Shown here piece after piece: positions 7,313-15,963 of a stretch of DNA of 35,729 nt. The notes under the pieces are model-generated. The model ran no database searches. It was not told the DNA's origin and saw only the letters and a list, made by a program, of their open reading frames with translations. Position 1 is the stretch's first letter. Each line of letters starts with the position of its first letter. Both the position numbers and the translations under genes were made by a program. The DNA comes from an uncultured Clostridium sp. (lineage in GTDB: Bacteria; Bacillota; Clostridia; TANB77; CAG-508). The stretch is taken from positions 1 through 35,729 of the forward strand of contig CAMFER010000010.1 in assembly GCA_945949485.1 (NCBI GenBank). Reading direction: 5' to 3'.

Positions 7313-7832
7313 GCTTTGTTCTTCGGAGAATATGCAACCGGCAGTATTTTTGGATGTATAACCCTAATTCTCTAGCTTTTGCTTGTCCTTTTCTAAATCC
7401 TACTCTAAAATCTCTATATAAAAATTTTATTCCATATTTTTCTGCCATTCTATTTGCTATTTCAATAATTGCATCATGATTTTGGTATGGACTTACTAAA
7501 AGTGTAGTAGAAAAAGCATCATAACCATTTTCTTTTGCATATTTAGCTGTTTGTTCTAAACGAACTGGATAACAATAATCTTTGCATCTAGTATTTAAAT
7601 TATTAACTACATTTTTGCAAAAATCTTCTAATCCATAATTTTCTTCAAAAATTGCTTTTACTCCAATACTTTTAGTATATTCTTCTAAGCAATCCCTTCT
7701 TGCTTTATATTCCGTGTATGGATGAATATTAGGATTAAACCAATATACTGTTGGCTCTATTCCTTCTTCTCTTAATTCATCTATACAATATACACTACAA
7801 GGTGCACAACAAGTATGTAATAATAGTTTCAT
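7293..7832 (-). CDS. queH: Epoxyqueuosine reductase QueH, frame 0 part (continues by +1 shift)
   Basis: QueH reduces epoxyqueuosine to queuosine, the last step of the wobble modification in tRNA-Tyr, -His, -Asn and -Asp. The N-terminal metal/cluster motif HTCCAPC is at residues 6-12, followed by VYWFNPNIHPYTEY, ARRDCLEEY, CKDYCYPVRL and TTLLVSPYQNHD, all typical. Family members end in a YCGC motif needed for activity. Here frame 0 reads YC then CGG and runs into 15 unrelated codons. Skipping the C at 7340 gives YCGCIFSEE and continues into the GNAT frame. The gene overlaps nothing upstream and starts 9 bases after the GT39-like gene, so it is probably in the same operon. Confidence 0.85.
   Translation of the reverse strand: MKLLLHTCCAPCSVYCIDELREEGIEPTVYWFNPNIHPYTEYKARRDCLEEYTKSIGVKAIFEENYGLEDFCKNVVNNLNTRCKDYCYPVRLEQTAKYAKENGYDAFSTTLLVSPYQNHDAIIEIANRMAEKYGIKFLYRDFRVGFRKGQAKARELGLYIQKYCRLHILRRTKHASPHK
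7338..7340 (-). other. +1 frameshift site in queH (CGG codon)
   Basis: Frame 0 reads TGC CGG TTG; skipping one C gives TGC GGT TGC, which is Cys-Gly-Cys of the conserved QueH YCGC motif. Frame 0 stops 15 codons later at TGA. This is one of four sites of identical form in the window. Confidence 0.75.
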
Positions 7833-7840
7833 TTTTCCTC

Positions 7841-9406
7841 CTATTTCGTTCCTTCTAATACAAGATAATTTTCAAAATTTGTTACTTTAAAATCTTTAAT
7901 CTCATAATTATCTATATCTTCTGTTTTTATTAAATAAACATTCTTCTTATCATTTTCTATTATTTCTATATCTTCAAATATATATTTTCCAAATGACTCT
8001 ACTTGTCTAAATTCAACATCTGTATTTTGATACTTAACTGTATTTACAAAATCATTTGTATTATATTTAGTGTAAAATAACACATAAATATATGGCTCTT
8101 TAATTTTATTTGTAATATATATTTCTTTGTCTTCTAATGAGTTTATATATTCTATTGGCTCTTTTAATCCTTTTTCAAAAGTACTATAATTTCCTGAATC
8201 TTCATATATATATGTGTGTAAATATAATCCAAAAAAAATTGTATATATAACCAATAATATTATAGATAACCATTTTGTATTTTCCACAACTTCATATATT
8301 CCTAAAACTGTATAAAATATTATTGGGAACATCAAAATATTTAATCTGTTTATATTTGGTTCACATATAAATGATAGTAAAATTGAAACAATTCCCCATA
8401 TTCCGAAAACAAATCCACATTTTATACTTTTGGAATTTTTAATTGCATAATATATCCCTATTAGTGTAAATATTGTTGAAAATATATAAATGGTACCATA
8501 AGGGTAAATTGCATTCCATTCTAAACCATCTACCTGTTTTATTAATATATTAATAGTTCCAATAAAATTATTAAAAGTTTTAATAAGAAAGTCAGAACTA
8601 AATATTGAAGTTATTTCTTCATATCTATTTACAGTCATTCTTGGAATAGTCATAAATGGTAATTCTATTTGTGGTAAATTAAAAGTATTAATTATTACAA
8701 ATATTATTATTGGTAAAGATATTATTCCTACTATTCCAATACTAATAATTGCTTGCTTTATTGTTATCTCTTTTCTTTTTAGCAATATTATTTGTATTGG
8801 TATTAAAAATAATGGTAGAAAAAAGTATGATGTACCATATGTATAGGCTGTAAGTCCAAAAACACAATATGCAAAATAATAAAATATTTTATTTTTATCT
8901 TGAAGTCCTTTTATCAATAAAAATATTGCTAATAACACCATGTCTGGAAACAAATTTGATTCCAGTGCCCATCTAGATTTTGCAATATGCCATGGACATA
9001 TACATAAGAAAAATAAACCTATTAATGCAATTTTTTTATTAGAAATCCTTTTTAGTAACAAATAAAATATTATTAATGATACTGAGCTAATTATTGCCAT
9101 AGGGAGTCTAATTGATAATAGATTTAATCCCATTAATGCTATAAATGGTATCATAAAATATGAAAGCAAAGCATTTTGTCCACTTCCCCATGCTACTAAA
9201 AATACTGGCAATTTATTATTATTTCTATCTATTCCATAATTTAATATAGAAAAAGCTTCATATCCTGCTGATGCTTCATCTACATTTAAAGCATTAGGTA
9301 TTTTATCAATCCCTAATACTCTTACAAGTATCCCTATGCATAAAAGTAATGTTACTAATATAATTATTATTTTATCTTTATATTTTTTTATAAGATACAA
9401 ATCCAT
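7841..9406 (-). CDS. GT39-like (ArnT/PMT superfamily) membrane glycosyltransferase
   Basis: 521 residues with about ten or more hydrophobic spans. The first extracytoplasmic loop carries NVDEASAGYEA with the adjacent Asp43-Glu44 pair typical of GT-C enzymes of the PMT/ArnT type, which transfer sugars from polyprenyl-phosphate carriers outside the membrane. ICPWHIAKSRWALESNLFP around residue 135 matches the second conserved loop (RW.E). The soluble C-terminal ~110 residues are an extracytoplasmic domain. The sugar and acceptor are unknown; the nearby pssD/pssE pair suggests a cell-surface polysaccharide context. Confidence 0.75.
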   Translation of the reverse strand: MDLYLIKKYKDKIIIILVTLLLCIGILVRVLGIDKIPNALNVDEASAGYEAFSILNYGIDRNNNKLPVFLVAWGSGQNALLSYFMIPFIALMGLNLLSIRLPMAIISSVSLIIFYLLLKRISNKKIALIGLFFLCICPWHIAKSRWALESNLFPDMVLLAIFLLIKGLQDKNKIFYYFAYCVFGLTAYTYGTSYFFLPLFLIPIQIILLKRKEITIKQAIISIGIVGIISLPIIIFVIINTFNLPQIELPFMTIPRMTVNRYEEITSIFSSDFLIKTFNNFIGTINILIKQVDGLEWNAIYPYGTIYIFSTIFTLIGIYYAIKNSKSIKCGFVFGIWGIVSILLSFICEPNINRLNILMFPIIFYTVLGIYEVVENTKWLSIILLVIYTIFFGLYLHTYIYEDSGNYSTFEKGLKEPIEYINSLEDKEIYITNKIKEPYIYVLFYTKYNTNDFVNTVKYQNTDVEFRQVESFGKYIFEDIEIIENDKKNVYLIKTEDIDNYEIKDFKVTNFENYLVLEGTK

Positions 9407-9431
9407 TTTTTCTTCTAAACTTAATGTTTAT

Positions 9432-10439
9432 TTACTCTTCCATATAATCATATCCTAAATGTTTATATGCAGGTGGTAATACTTTTCTTCCTCTTAAAGT
9501 TCTTGCAATAAATCCAATCTGTATTAAATATGGTTCATATACATCTTCAATTGTATCTATTTCTTCTCCCACAGTTGCTGCTAATGCTTCTATTCCAACT
9601 GGTCTTCCTCCATATTGTACAATCATTGTATCTAATAATTTTCTGTCTATTTCATCTAATCCTAATTCGTCTATTTCTAATTTATTTAATGCAAGTTTAG
9701 TTATTTTTAATGTAATATTTCCATCACCTAAAACAATAGCATAATCTCTTACTCTTTTTAATAATCTATTAGCAATTCTAGGTGTACCTCTTGATCTTCT
9801 TGCAATTTCTCTTGCTGCTTCATCTTCTATATTTACCTCTAAAATATTACTTGACCTCTTAACAATCTTAGTTAAGTCTTCTTCGTTGTATAATTCTAAT
9901 CTATGTACTATACCAAATCTATCTCTTAATGGTGTAGTAAGTGAACCTGCTTTAGTTGTAGCTCCTATTAGAGTGAATTTTGGTAAATCCAAACGTATTG
10001 ATCTTGCACTTGGCCCTTTTCCTATAATAATATCTAATGTATAATCTTCTAAAGCTGGATACAAAATTTCTTCAACACTCTTGCTCAATCTATGAATCTC
10101 ATCTATAAATAAGACATCAAATTCAGATAGATTTGTTAAAAGTGCTGCTAAATCTCCTGGTTTTTCTATTGCAGGTCCTGATGTTATTTTAATATTTGAA
10201 TTCATCTCATTTGATATAATATTTGACAATGTTGTTTTTCCAAGTCCTGGAGGTCCATATAAAAGAACATGGTCTAATGGCTCTCCTCTTTTCTTTGCCG
10301 CTTCTATATATATTTTCATATTTTCTTTTACTTTTTCTTGTCCAATATATTCATCTAAAGTTTTTGGTCTTAAAGAATTTTCTAATCTCTCTTCTCTTGC
10401 ATCTTCTAACTCAGGACTTATCACTCTCTCTTCTTCCAT
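9432..10439 (-). CDS. ruvB: Holliday junction branch migration helicase RuvB
   Basis: 335 residues, normal length. RuvB is the hexameric AAA+ motor that with RuvA drives Holliday junction branch migration. Walker A GPPGLGKT lies at residues 62-69, Walker B DEIH at 113-116, sensor 1 in LIGATTKAG, the arginine finger region in [14 protein letters not shown], and the C-terminal winged helix ends with [19 protein letters not shown]. All expected motifs are present. ruvA and ruvC are not adjacent. Confidence 0.97.
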   Translation of the reverse strand: MEEERVISPELEDAREERLENSLRPKTLDEYIGQEKVKENMKIYIEAAKKRGEPLDHVLLYGPPGLGKTTLSNIISNEMNSNIKITSGPAIEKPGDLAALLTNLSEFDVLFIDEIHRLSKSVEEILYPALEDYTLDIIIGKGPSARSIRLDLPKFTLIGATTKAGSLTTPLRDRFGIVHRLELYNEEDLTKIVKRSSNILEVNIEDEAAREIARRSRGTPRIANRLLKRVRDYAIVLGDGNITLKITKLALNKLEIDELGLDEIDRKLLDTMIVQYGGRPVGIEALAATVGEEIDTIEDVYEPYLIQIGFIARTLRGRKVLPPAYKHLGYDYMEE

Positions 10440-10456
10440 CTTTTACATCCTTTCAT

Positions 10457-10942
10457 TTATTTATCTATATTATCTATAAAATCTTCAATAATACTTAACA
10501 TTTTCATGTTATTGTGTATAAAATCATTTGGATTAAATTCAGGTATTCTTTTTATCGCATTTTCTAATTCTTCTACACCATTTAAACCAATAATATATCC
10601 TTTTCTATTAAAAGTATCTACTATTTCTTTTTGGTGGTCATTTACATGTTCTCCATATTCATGTAAACGAGGTACCGCAATTACTTTTTTACCTTCTTTT
10701 ATAGATGAAATTATAGAACCCACTCCTCCATGTGTTATTATTATATCTGCTTTTCTTTGATATTCTTCTAGTTGTTCTTTTGGAATAAGAGTAAATATCT
10801 TCATATTTTTTGATTCAAACTTTGTATACCCAGCTTGAACTATTACTTTATCTTTTATTATTCCGTTTTTTATTAATTTATCAATTTCTTCTAACAATCT
10901 GTGAAAACTATTATTTTGAGTTCCTAATAATACCAATATCAT
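10457..10942 (-). CDS. pssE: PssE/Alg13-like glycosyltransferase subunit
   Basis: I start it at the ATG at 10942, whose A is the last base of the pssD stop (TAATG), because GGAGG lies 12 bases upstream; the longer frame to 10999 merely reads through pssD. The 161 residues have the GT28 C-terminal fold of Alg13/EpsF-like catalytic subunits: ILVLLGTQNNSFHRLL at the N-terminus and the UDP-sugar-binding motif ADIIITHGGVGSIISSI near the middle. With the membrane-bound Alg14-like partner it forms a bipartite transferase that adds the second sugar of a lipid-linked exopolysaccharide repeat. The overlap implies coupled synthesis. Confidence 0.8.
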   Translation of the reverse strand: MILVLLGTQNNSFHRLLEEIDKLIKNGIIKDKVIVQAGYTKFESKNMKIFTLIPKEQLEEYQRKADIIITHGGVGSIISSIKEGKKVIAVPRLHEYGEHVNDHQKEIVDTFNRKGYIIGLNGVEELENAIKRIPEFNPNDFIHNNMKMLSIIEDFIDNIDK

Positions 10943-11415
10943 TAATAAATCGAACCTCCATATACACTTTTTGGATATAATTTTAACATATCTTCCCATT
11001 GTACTATAAATAAATCAGCTATAGGATATATCAATCTGCCAGTAGCTGTTTTTTTATTTGAATTTGCAAATGTTTCTATATATATAATTTTACTACCAAA
11101 TATTTTTCCTAAAATACACATTGGCCCTGCAGTATGAGTTCCTGTTGTTATTATTACTTTAGGTCTTAATTTAAAATAATAATATACAGTTTTTATACAT
11201 ACAAATAAGTATTTGAAAATATATGAAAATATTTTTGATCTTGTCCCATATGGTAAAAAATGAATTTTCTTTCCATATATTTGTTTTAAATATTCATTAG
11301 TTTTATCTTTTTCTGTTATTATATTATAATCATATTTTTCAAATAAAGGAGAAAGTTGTAATAACTCACTTAAATGTCCTCCTGTACTTGAAATAAAAAG
11401 TACTTTCTTTTTCAT
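10942..11415 (-). CDS. pssD: PssD/Alg14-like glycosyltransferase anchor subunit
   Basis: 157 residues. The N-terminus KKKVLFISSTGGHLSELLQL is the Alg14/PssD signature, a membrane-peripheral span follows (YIFKYLFVCIKTVYYYF, about residues 67-83), then VIITTGTHTAGPMCILGKIF. It recruits the catalytic PssE subunit to the membrane for assembly of a surface polysaccharide. The gene overlaps pssE by one base, so both products are made together. Confidence 0.85.
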   Translation of the reverse strand: MKKKVLFISSTGGHLSELLQLSPLFEKYDYNIITEKDKTNEYLKQIYGKKIHFLPYGTRSKIFSYIFKYLFVCIKTVYYYFKLRPKVIITTGTHTAGPMCILGKIFGSKIIYIETFANSNKKTATGRLIYPIADLFIVQWEDMLKLYPKSVYGGSIY

Positions 11416-11505
11416 ATTTCCAACTCTTTTCCATAAGTTTTTCTTCGTATATTATATATTTTTTTTAGTCATATGTCTAGCTTTATACAATATTTTAAAC
11501 ACAAA

Positions 11506-11540
11506 AATACCAAAAGTTTTTTTGTAACTTTTGGTATCTT
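11506..11540 (-). terminator. Terminator of the xerD-like gene
   Basis: Minus-strand arms ACCAAAAGTT and AACTTTTGGT pair perfectly around a short A-rich loop and are followed by ATTTTTG. It lies 16 bases after the stop of the recombinase gene. Confidence 0.75.
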
Positions 11541-11555
11541 ATTTTTATTATATTC

Positions 11556-12437
11556 TTATGCTCTTGGATGAGCTTTTCTATATATACTTTTTAAATTCTC
11601 ATCTTGGAATTGCATATATACTTGTGTTGAAGATATATCTGAATGTCCTAGCATTGTTTGTATTGCTTTTAAATCTGCTCCATTTTGCAAAAGATGTGTC
11701 GCAAATGAATGTCTTAAAACATGTGGTGTTATATCTTTAGTTATATGAGCTTGTTCTTTATAATATTTTATTATTTTCCAAAATCCTTGTCTTGTTAAAC
11801 GTGTTCCATTAACATTTACAAATAATGCTTTTTCATCTTCATTTTTTATCATTATATCTCTTGCATCATTTATATATTCTTTTAATGCTCTTAATGACAT
11901 TGTTCCTAAAGGTATATTTCTTTGTCTATCTGGATGTCTACATGTTACCATACCTGTTTTTAGGTTAACATCATCTATATCTAAAGAAATAATTTCAGTA
12001 ACTTTCATTCCTGTTGCATAAGCAAACTCTAGCATTGCTTTATCTCTTATTCCTTTTAAATCAATATCTTTTGGTTGATTTAATAATAACTCTACTTCTT
12101 TTGAAGTAAGTACACTTGGTACTCTTTTTTCTATTTTTGGTGATTGTATATGTGCTGTTGGGTCTACTTTTATTTTTTTATTTCTTAATACAAATTGATA
12201 AAAAGATCTTATTGATGCTATACATCTAGAAATACTTGATGCCTTTTTACCATCTTCTTGTAATTCTCTTATATAATCTTTTATATCATCTTCTTTTACT
12301 CTATTATAGTGTAGTTCGCAAGCTTCTAAATATCTTTTAAACTGTTTTAAATCTCTTTTGTATGATTGTAATGTATTTTCTGATAATTTCTTATCTTCTT
12401 CTAAAAACTTGAAAAAAAATTTTAATTGTCTTTCCAT
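11556..12437 (-). CDS. xerD: XerD-like tyrosine recombinase with an atypical active site
   Basis: 293 residues with an N-terminal SAM-like core-binding domain (~1-90) and a catalytic domain (~105-293). His239-x-x-Arg242 (HVLRHSFATHLL), His265 (LGHSDISSTQVY) and the nucleophile Tyr274 are present. The first catalytic Arg is replaced by Lys145 (YATGMKVTEI instead of ATGxRVSE), and the usual GKGNKER beta-hairpin Lys reads HPDRQRNIPLG. The adjacent spoIIM is the normal neighbour of xerD in spore formers, so this is probably the chromosomal xerD locus or a close paralogue. It may be a weak, partner-dependent or purely architectural recombinase. Confidence 0.8.
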   Translation of the reverse strand: MERQLKFFFKFLEEDKKLSENTLQSYKRDLKQFKRYLEACELHYNRVKEDDIKDYIRELQEDGKKASSISRCIASIRSFYQFVLRNKKIKVDPTAHIQSPKIEKRVPSVLTSKEVELLLNQPKDIDLKGIRDKAMLEFAYATGMKVTEIISLDIDDVNLKTGMVTCRHPDRQRNIPLGTMSLRALKEYINDARDIMIKNEDEKALFVNVNGTRLTRQGFWKIIKYYKEQAHITKDITPHVLRHSFATHLLQNGADLKAIQTMLGHSDISSTQVYMQFQDENLKSIYRKAHPRA

Positions 12438-12546
12438 TTATTTCCCCTACCTCTATATTAAAAATAATTCATTTACATAAACTATATATGTTATATCAAA
12501 CTATTTTTAAATTGTAAATACATTTTTACAAATATTTTTTTATTTT

Positions 12547-13209
12547 TTAAAAATATTTAATTAAGCCTTTTAATGCATTAGTAGAAATAAACACTTCTGT
12601 TAAAGATGAAATTATTAACAATATTAGCATTAATATTGAAAAAAGTGTGTGCCTAATAAATTCTAACTTAATATTCTCTTTTCTATTATCTTTTACTATA
12701 GATTTATATAATTTAAACCCACTAACAGCTAGTGCTAAAATTGCAGGTATTGCTAATAAATTTTGAGCAACTAAGCTTAATAATATGAAACTAATTCCTT
12801 TTGATAATCCCATCATTGCGATACATGCTGAAATTGTATATCCTAGGCAAAAACCTCTATATAAAACCAATCCAAATACAATTGGTATTCCAATAACTGT
12901 TGTTCCAAAAAACCAAATAGATATTGTTAAAATTAGATTTTGGAATATACTATTCTTTAATAAATCAACATATTGCAGACTAGATGTGTTTTTCATCTTA
13001 TCTATAAATCCACTTAAGTAAGAGGTAATTTCTGTTAATGTTTCTTCATTAGAATTATTAATAAAAAATACTCCTAAAAATATTCCTATTATAAATATAA
13101 TAAATACTATTATATATTCTTTTGAATTATTAATAATGTGTTCTTTTATTGTATTTTTAATTTTTATTCCTTTGTCTCTCATAGAAAAAAACTCCTTATC
13201 TTTATACAT
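12547..13209 (-). CDS. spoIIM: Stage II sporulation protein M
   Basis: 220 residues, an integral membrane protein with about five hydrophobic spans. SpoIIM acts with SpoIID and SpoIIP in septal peptidoglycan hydrolysis during engulfment of the forespore. Recognisable parts are YIIVFIIFIIGIFLGVFF near the N-terminus, FFGTTVIGIPIVFGLVLYRGF in the middle (family signature region) and a C-terminal hydrophobic helix. Its place beside a xerD-type gene is the usual one. It suggests a spore-forming ancestry, although possession of one sporulation gene does not prove sporulation. Confidence 0.88.
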   Translation of the reverse strand: MYKDKEFFSMRDKGIKIKNTIKEHIINNSKEYIIVFIIFIIGIFLGVFFINNSNEETLTEITSYLSGFIDKMKNTSSLQYVDLLKNSIFQNLILTISIWFFGTTVIGIPIVFGLVLYRGFCLGYTISACIAMMGLSKGISFILLSLVAQNLLAIPAILALAVSGFKLYKSIVKDNRKENIKLEFIRHTLFSILMLILLIISSLTEVFISTNALKGLIKYF

Positions 13210-13243
13210 AATGTCTATTCGATAAAGAGATTTTTTAGAACCT

Positions 13244-14440
13244 TTATTTTTTCACACTTACTTTTCCGTATACTCCTCCACCACCAGAGTGTACTTCCAT
13301 TTTTCCTTCTCTTGCATTAACTATGTTATTTGCTATTTTTTCTCCAACAACAGCTTCTATATCATCTTTAGATAACTTATGTAAAATATTCATTTCTGTT
13401 TCAAATGTATCTAATAATTTAGTAATTGTTTTCCCACCAACTCCTGGAATAAATCCTAAAGGTACTTGGTATATATATGGTGGTCTATTTTCTGGACTTT
13501 TTGTTTCATTTTTATCTTTTATTAATTCTATTCTATCAAAAACTCCAAATGTAACATTTTTTCCGCCACATTTTGGACAAAACTCTACTGGTTCTTTAGT
13601 TTCTATAGATTCTTCACAATCATCACAATATGTTCTGTGATATTTTCCTAGTTTTGGATCTAGTCCATAATTTGCAAGTACTTTTCTTCCATCTTCATTT
13701 TTTAATGCTTTTACTATTTCTTTAAAAGAAATATCTTCTACTTGCATCTTATTATATTCTCTTGCAATTTTAGGTAGAGAATGTGCATCAGAATTTGTTA
13801 GAAATGTTCTTGTTTCTAGTTCTTTTATCATATCTGCCAAATATGTATCTGAACTAAGACCTAATTCTATTGCAAAAATCTTATTAAATTTTTCTTTAAA
13901 AACATTTTCTAATCTATCAGTACAATTACCATAATAGCTTTTATGAGGTGTAAATACATGCGCTGGAACTAATATTCCGTTATATTTTTCTACTATGTCT
14001 ATTAATTCATAACCTGATAGATCTGTTCTTTGTGTACTTAATGTAATGTTTTTTAAATGATGACTTAATTCATTAGAAAAAGCTTTTATGTCTTTCAAAT
14101 GTGGGAAATAGCATAAATTATGTGCTGCTCCTGATTTTCCATTTCTACCTTTTTCTGATGTCTCTACTTCACTTCCAAGTATTATACATACTTTATCTTT
14201 ATATATTATTCCACCATCTTCTAATTCATAAGCATCTCCTGATTTTAAGAATTTCTCTATATCTTCTATTACATAAGGTGAAGCACAATCAATAATTCCA
14301 ACTACGTTTATTCCTTTTCTTTTTTCGCACTCTACTGCAATGTTTGCAAAATTTAATGATTTTGCTGCAGTTATTTTTATAGGTTTTCCACTTTCACTTC
14401 TTCCTATGTGAACATGTAAATCTGCAAATATTTCGTACAT
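13244..14440 (-). CDS. Endonuclease Q family protein (PHP domain)
   Basis: 398 residues. The N-terminal PHP metal-dependent phosphoesterase domain starts with FADLHVHIGRSESGKPIK, with DLHVH at residues 7-11, and continues with GSEVETSE, VPAHVFTPHKS and LTNSDAHSLPKIAREYN. A zinc-ribbon-like CDDC ... CPKCGG follows at about 275-300, then a helix-hairpin-helix segment IPGVGGKTITKLL. This is the EndoQ architecture; EndoQ cleaves DNA 5' of deaminated bases such as uracil and hypoxanthine. It starts after an AAGGGGG site just past the terminator of the upstream gene. Confidence 0.88.
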   Translation of the reverse strand: MYEIFADLHVHIGRSESGKPIKITAAKSLNFANIAVECEKRKGINVVGIIDCASPYVIEDIEKFLKSGDAYELEDGGIIYKDKVCIILGSEVETSEKGRNGKSGAAHNLCYFPHLKDIKAFSNELSHHLKNITLSTQRTDLSGYELIDIVEKYNGILVPAHVFTPHKSYYGNCTDRLENVFKEKFNKIFAIELGLSSDTYLADMIKELETRTFLTNSDAHSLPKIAREYNKMQVEDISFKEIVKALKNEDGRKVLANYGLDPKLGKYHRTYCDDCEESIETKEPVEFCPKCGGKNVTFGVFDRIELIKDKNETKSPENRPPYIYQVPLGFIPGVGGKTITKLLDTFETEMNILHKLSKDDIEAVVGEKIANNIVNAREGKMEVHSGGGGVYGKVSVKK

Positions 14441-14460
14441 TTAATTTTCCCCCTTAAAAA

Positions 14461-14484
14461 AAGAGCGAATATGTTTCGCTCTAA
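14461..14484 (-). terminator. Terminator of the HD-like gene
   Basis: Minus-strand arms AGAGCGAA and TTCGCTCT pair perfectly, and seven T residues follow. The 5' arm overlaps the stop codon of the gene at 14481. Confidence 0.85.
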
Positions 14485-15284
14485 ATTTTATCTTCCTCTT
14501 TCAAAATACCTTTTTCGAGCATATTACTCATTATTTTCTTTGTTGTTTCTTCGCTAAATAATGGTCTATTAGGATTATCTAGTTTGCAAAACATTCCTTC
14601 TGCCATATTTTCAGTATACTTTTCTATCAGTTTATCAACTTTTGGTTCATAGTCTGATATAACTTTCTCAATAAATTTTGTTAGTTCTTCTGTTTCGTTA
14701 TATATCTTAACCAATCTTCTTAAAGCTGTCATATTTACTAAATCATTCATTTCTATTTTCTCTAAGAAATTAACAAATTCTATAAAAGTTTCCAAATATC
14801 TATTATATACATCTTTTAAATTTCTATGTTCTAAAAGTACTACTGCCTCATCTGGTTTAAATCCAATCCTTTCTGGTCTATCTAGAAGCATTCCTCCAAA
14901 TTGATCTACCAATTCTAGGATATCACTTTCTCTTTCTCTTGGATTACTATTACTATATCTATTTATTTCTTCACAAATTTTACAAAATTTCTTACCAAAT
15001 CCTAGATTACTTAGATATTCAGCCCCTTCTTTAGCATAAGTATGTACTTTTTCTAAATCCTGAGCATTGTCTATTTTTTTACAATTACATAATAGGCTAG
15101 CTGTTAATATTAAATTCCTATCTACATTTATTTTTGAATAATTTAAAAATAATCTTAAAATTTCAGTTTTAAATATTACAGACTTATCAAAAAAGATTTT
15201 TCTTTTTTTGGATAAATAATATCCTATCTCCATCTTTGATGACAATTCTTGCTCATTTAAAATATATTCTGCAAAAGTTTCCAT
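14481..15284 (-). CDS. Degenerate HD-domain-like protein, function unknown
   Basis: 267 residues, predicted soluble and helical. The segment LILTASLLCNCKK (around 58-70) sits where HD phosphohydrolases carry LLHDIGK, then HTYAKEGAEYL and LELVDQFGGML follow the HD spacing, but the catalytic His-Asp pair itself reads Cys-Asn. It may therefore be a non-catalytic relative with a structural or regulatory role. The gene precedes endoQ in the same direction but is separated by its own terminator. Good ribosome site; no signal peptide or membrane span. Confidence 0.6.
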   Translation of the reverse strand: METFAEYILNEQELSSKMEIGYYLSKKRKIFFDKSVIFKTEILRLFLNYSKINVDRNLILTASLLCNCKKIDNAQDLEKVHTYAKEGAEYLSNLGFGKKFCKICEEINRYSNSNPRERESDILELVDQFGGMLLDRPERIGFKPDEAVVLLEHRNLKDVYNRYLETFIEFVNFLEKIEMNDLVNMTALRRLVKIYNETEELTKFIEKVISDYEPKVDKLIEKYTENMAEGMFCKLDNPNRPLFSEETTKKIMSNMLEKGILKEEDKI

Positions 15285-15439
15285 TTGTTTCCTCCTTTTA
15301 AGTTATTATGTAATAACCTAAATCTTTGTCATTTTTACTTTTGTAAAAAAAAATATTTTCATACAATTTTATTATAATAAAACTTTAATTAGTTTTCAAT
15401 ATTTTTTGCAGATGTAATATAAATGTAATATTAATAGTA

Positions 15440-15875
15440 TTACAATTTTTTGATTGCTTCTCTTGCTAATTCATCACATCTATTATTGTATTCATTATCA
15501 CTATGACCTTTAACTTTTATAAACTCTACATTGTGGATTTTAGTAAGTTCATATAATTCTTGCCATATTTCTTTATTTTTTACAGGTTCTTTGCCTGAAG
15601 TTCTCCAGTTATTTTTAACCCAATTATATATCCAACCTTGTTTAAATCCGTTTACAACATATGCACTGTCGCTATATAGTTCTACTTCACATGGATATTT
15701 AAGCATTTTTAGCCCTTCAATTACAGCTGTTAATTCCATAACATTATTAGTAGTATCTTTTTTTCCACCTGATATTTCCTTTTTATTCCCTTGATACATT
15801 AAAATAGTCCCCCATCCACCGAGGTCCTGGATTTCCTGAACAAGCTCCATCTGTATATATAACTACTTTATCCAT
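15440..15875 (-). CDS. rnhA: Ribonuclease HI, expressed only through a +1 shift
   Basis: RNase HI degrades the RNA of RNA-DNA hybrids. The start is the ATG at 15875, 7 bases after GGAG; frame 0 reads [18 protein letters not shown] with the first catalytic Asp, then CGG and stops 12 codons later. Skipping the C at 15821 gives [11 protein letters not shown] and the remaining conserved motifs: [10 protein letters not shown] (Glu), [12 protein letters not shown] (Asp), [17 protein letters not shown] (last Asp). The reconstructed 144-residue protein is exactly family size with all four catalytic acids. Without the shift only a 29-residue peptide is made. It is divergent from tmcAL, which carries the same kind of shift. 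Confidence 0.9.
15819..15821 (-). other. +1 frameshift site in rnhA (CGG codon)
   Basis: Frame 0 reads CCT CGG TGG; skipping one C gives CCT GGT GGA TGG, the conserved Pro-Gly-Gly-Trp of RNase HI. It is codon 19 of the gene. Confidence 0.75.
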
Positions 15876-15963
15876 ATTCATTCTCCTTCATTGTTTTTTC
15901 TCTTAATTTATGATAACATTATATCAGTTAATTAGTTTATTTACAAGAAAGGAAAAAATATAT

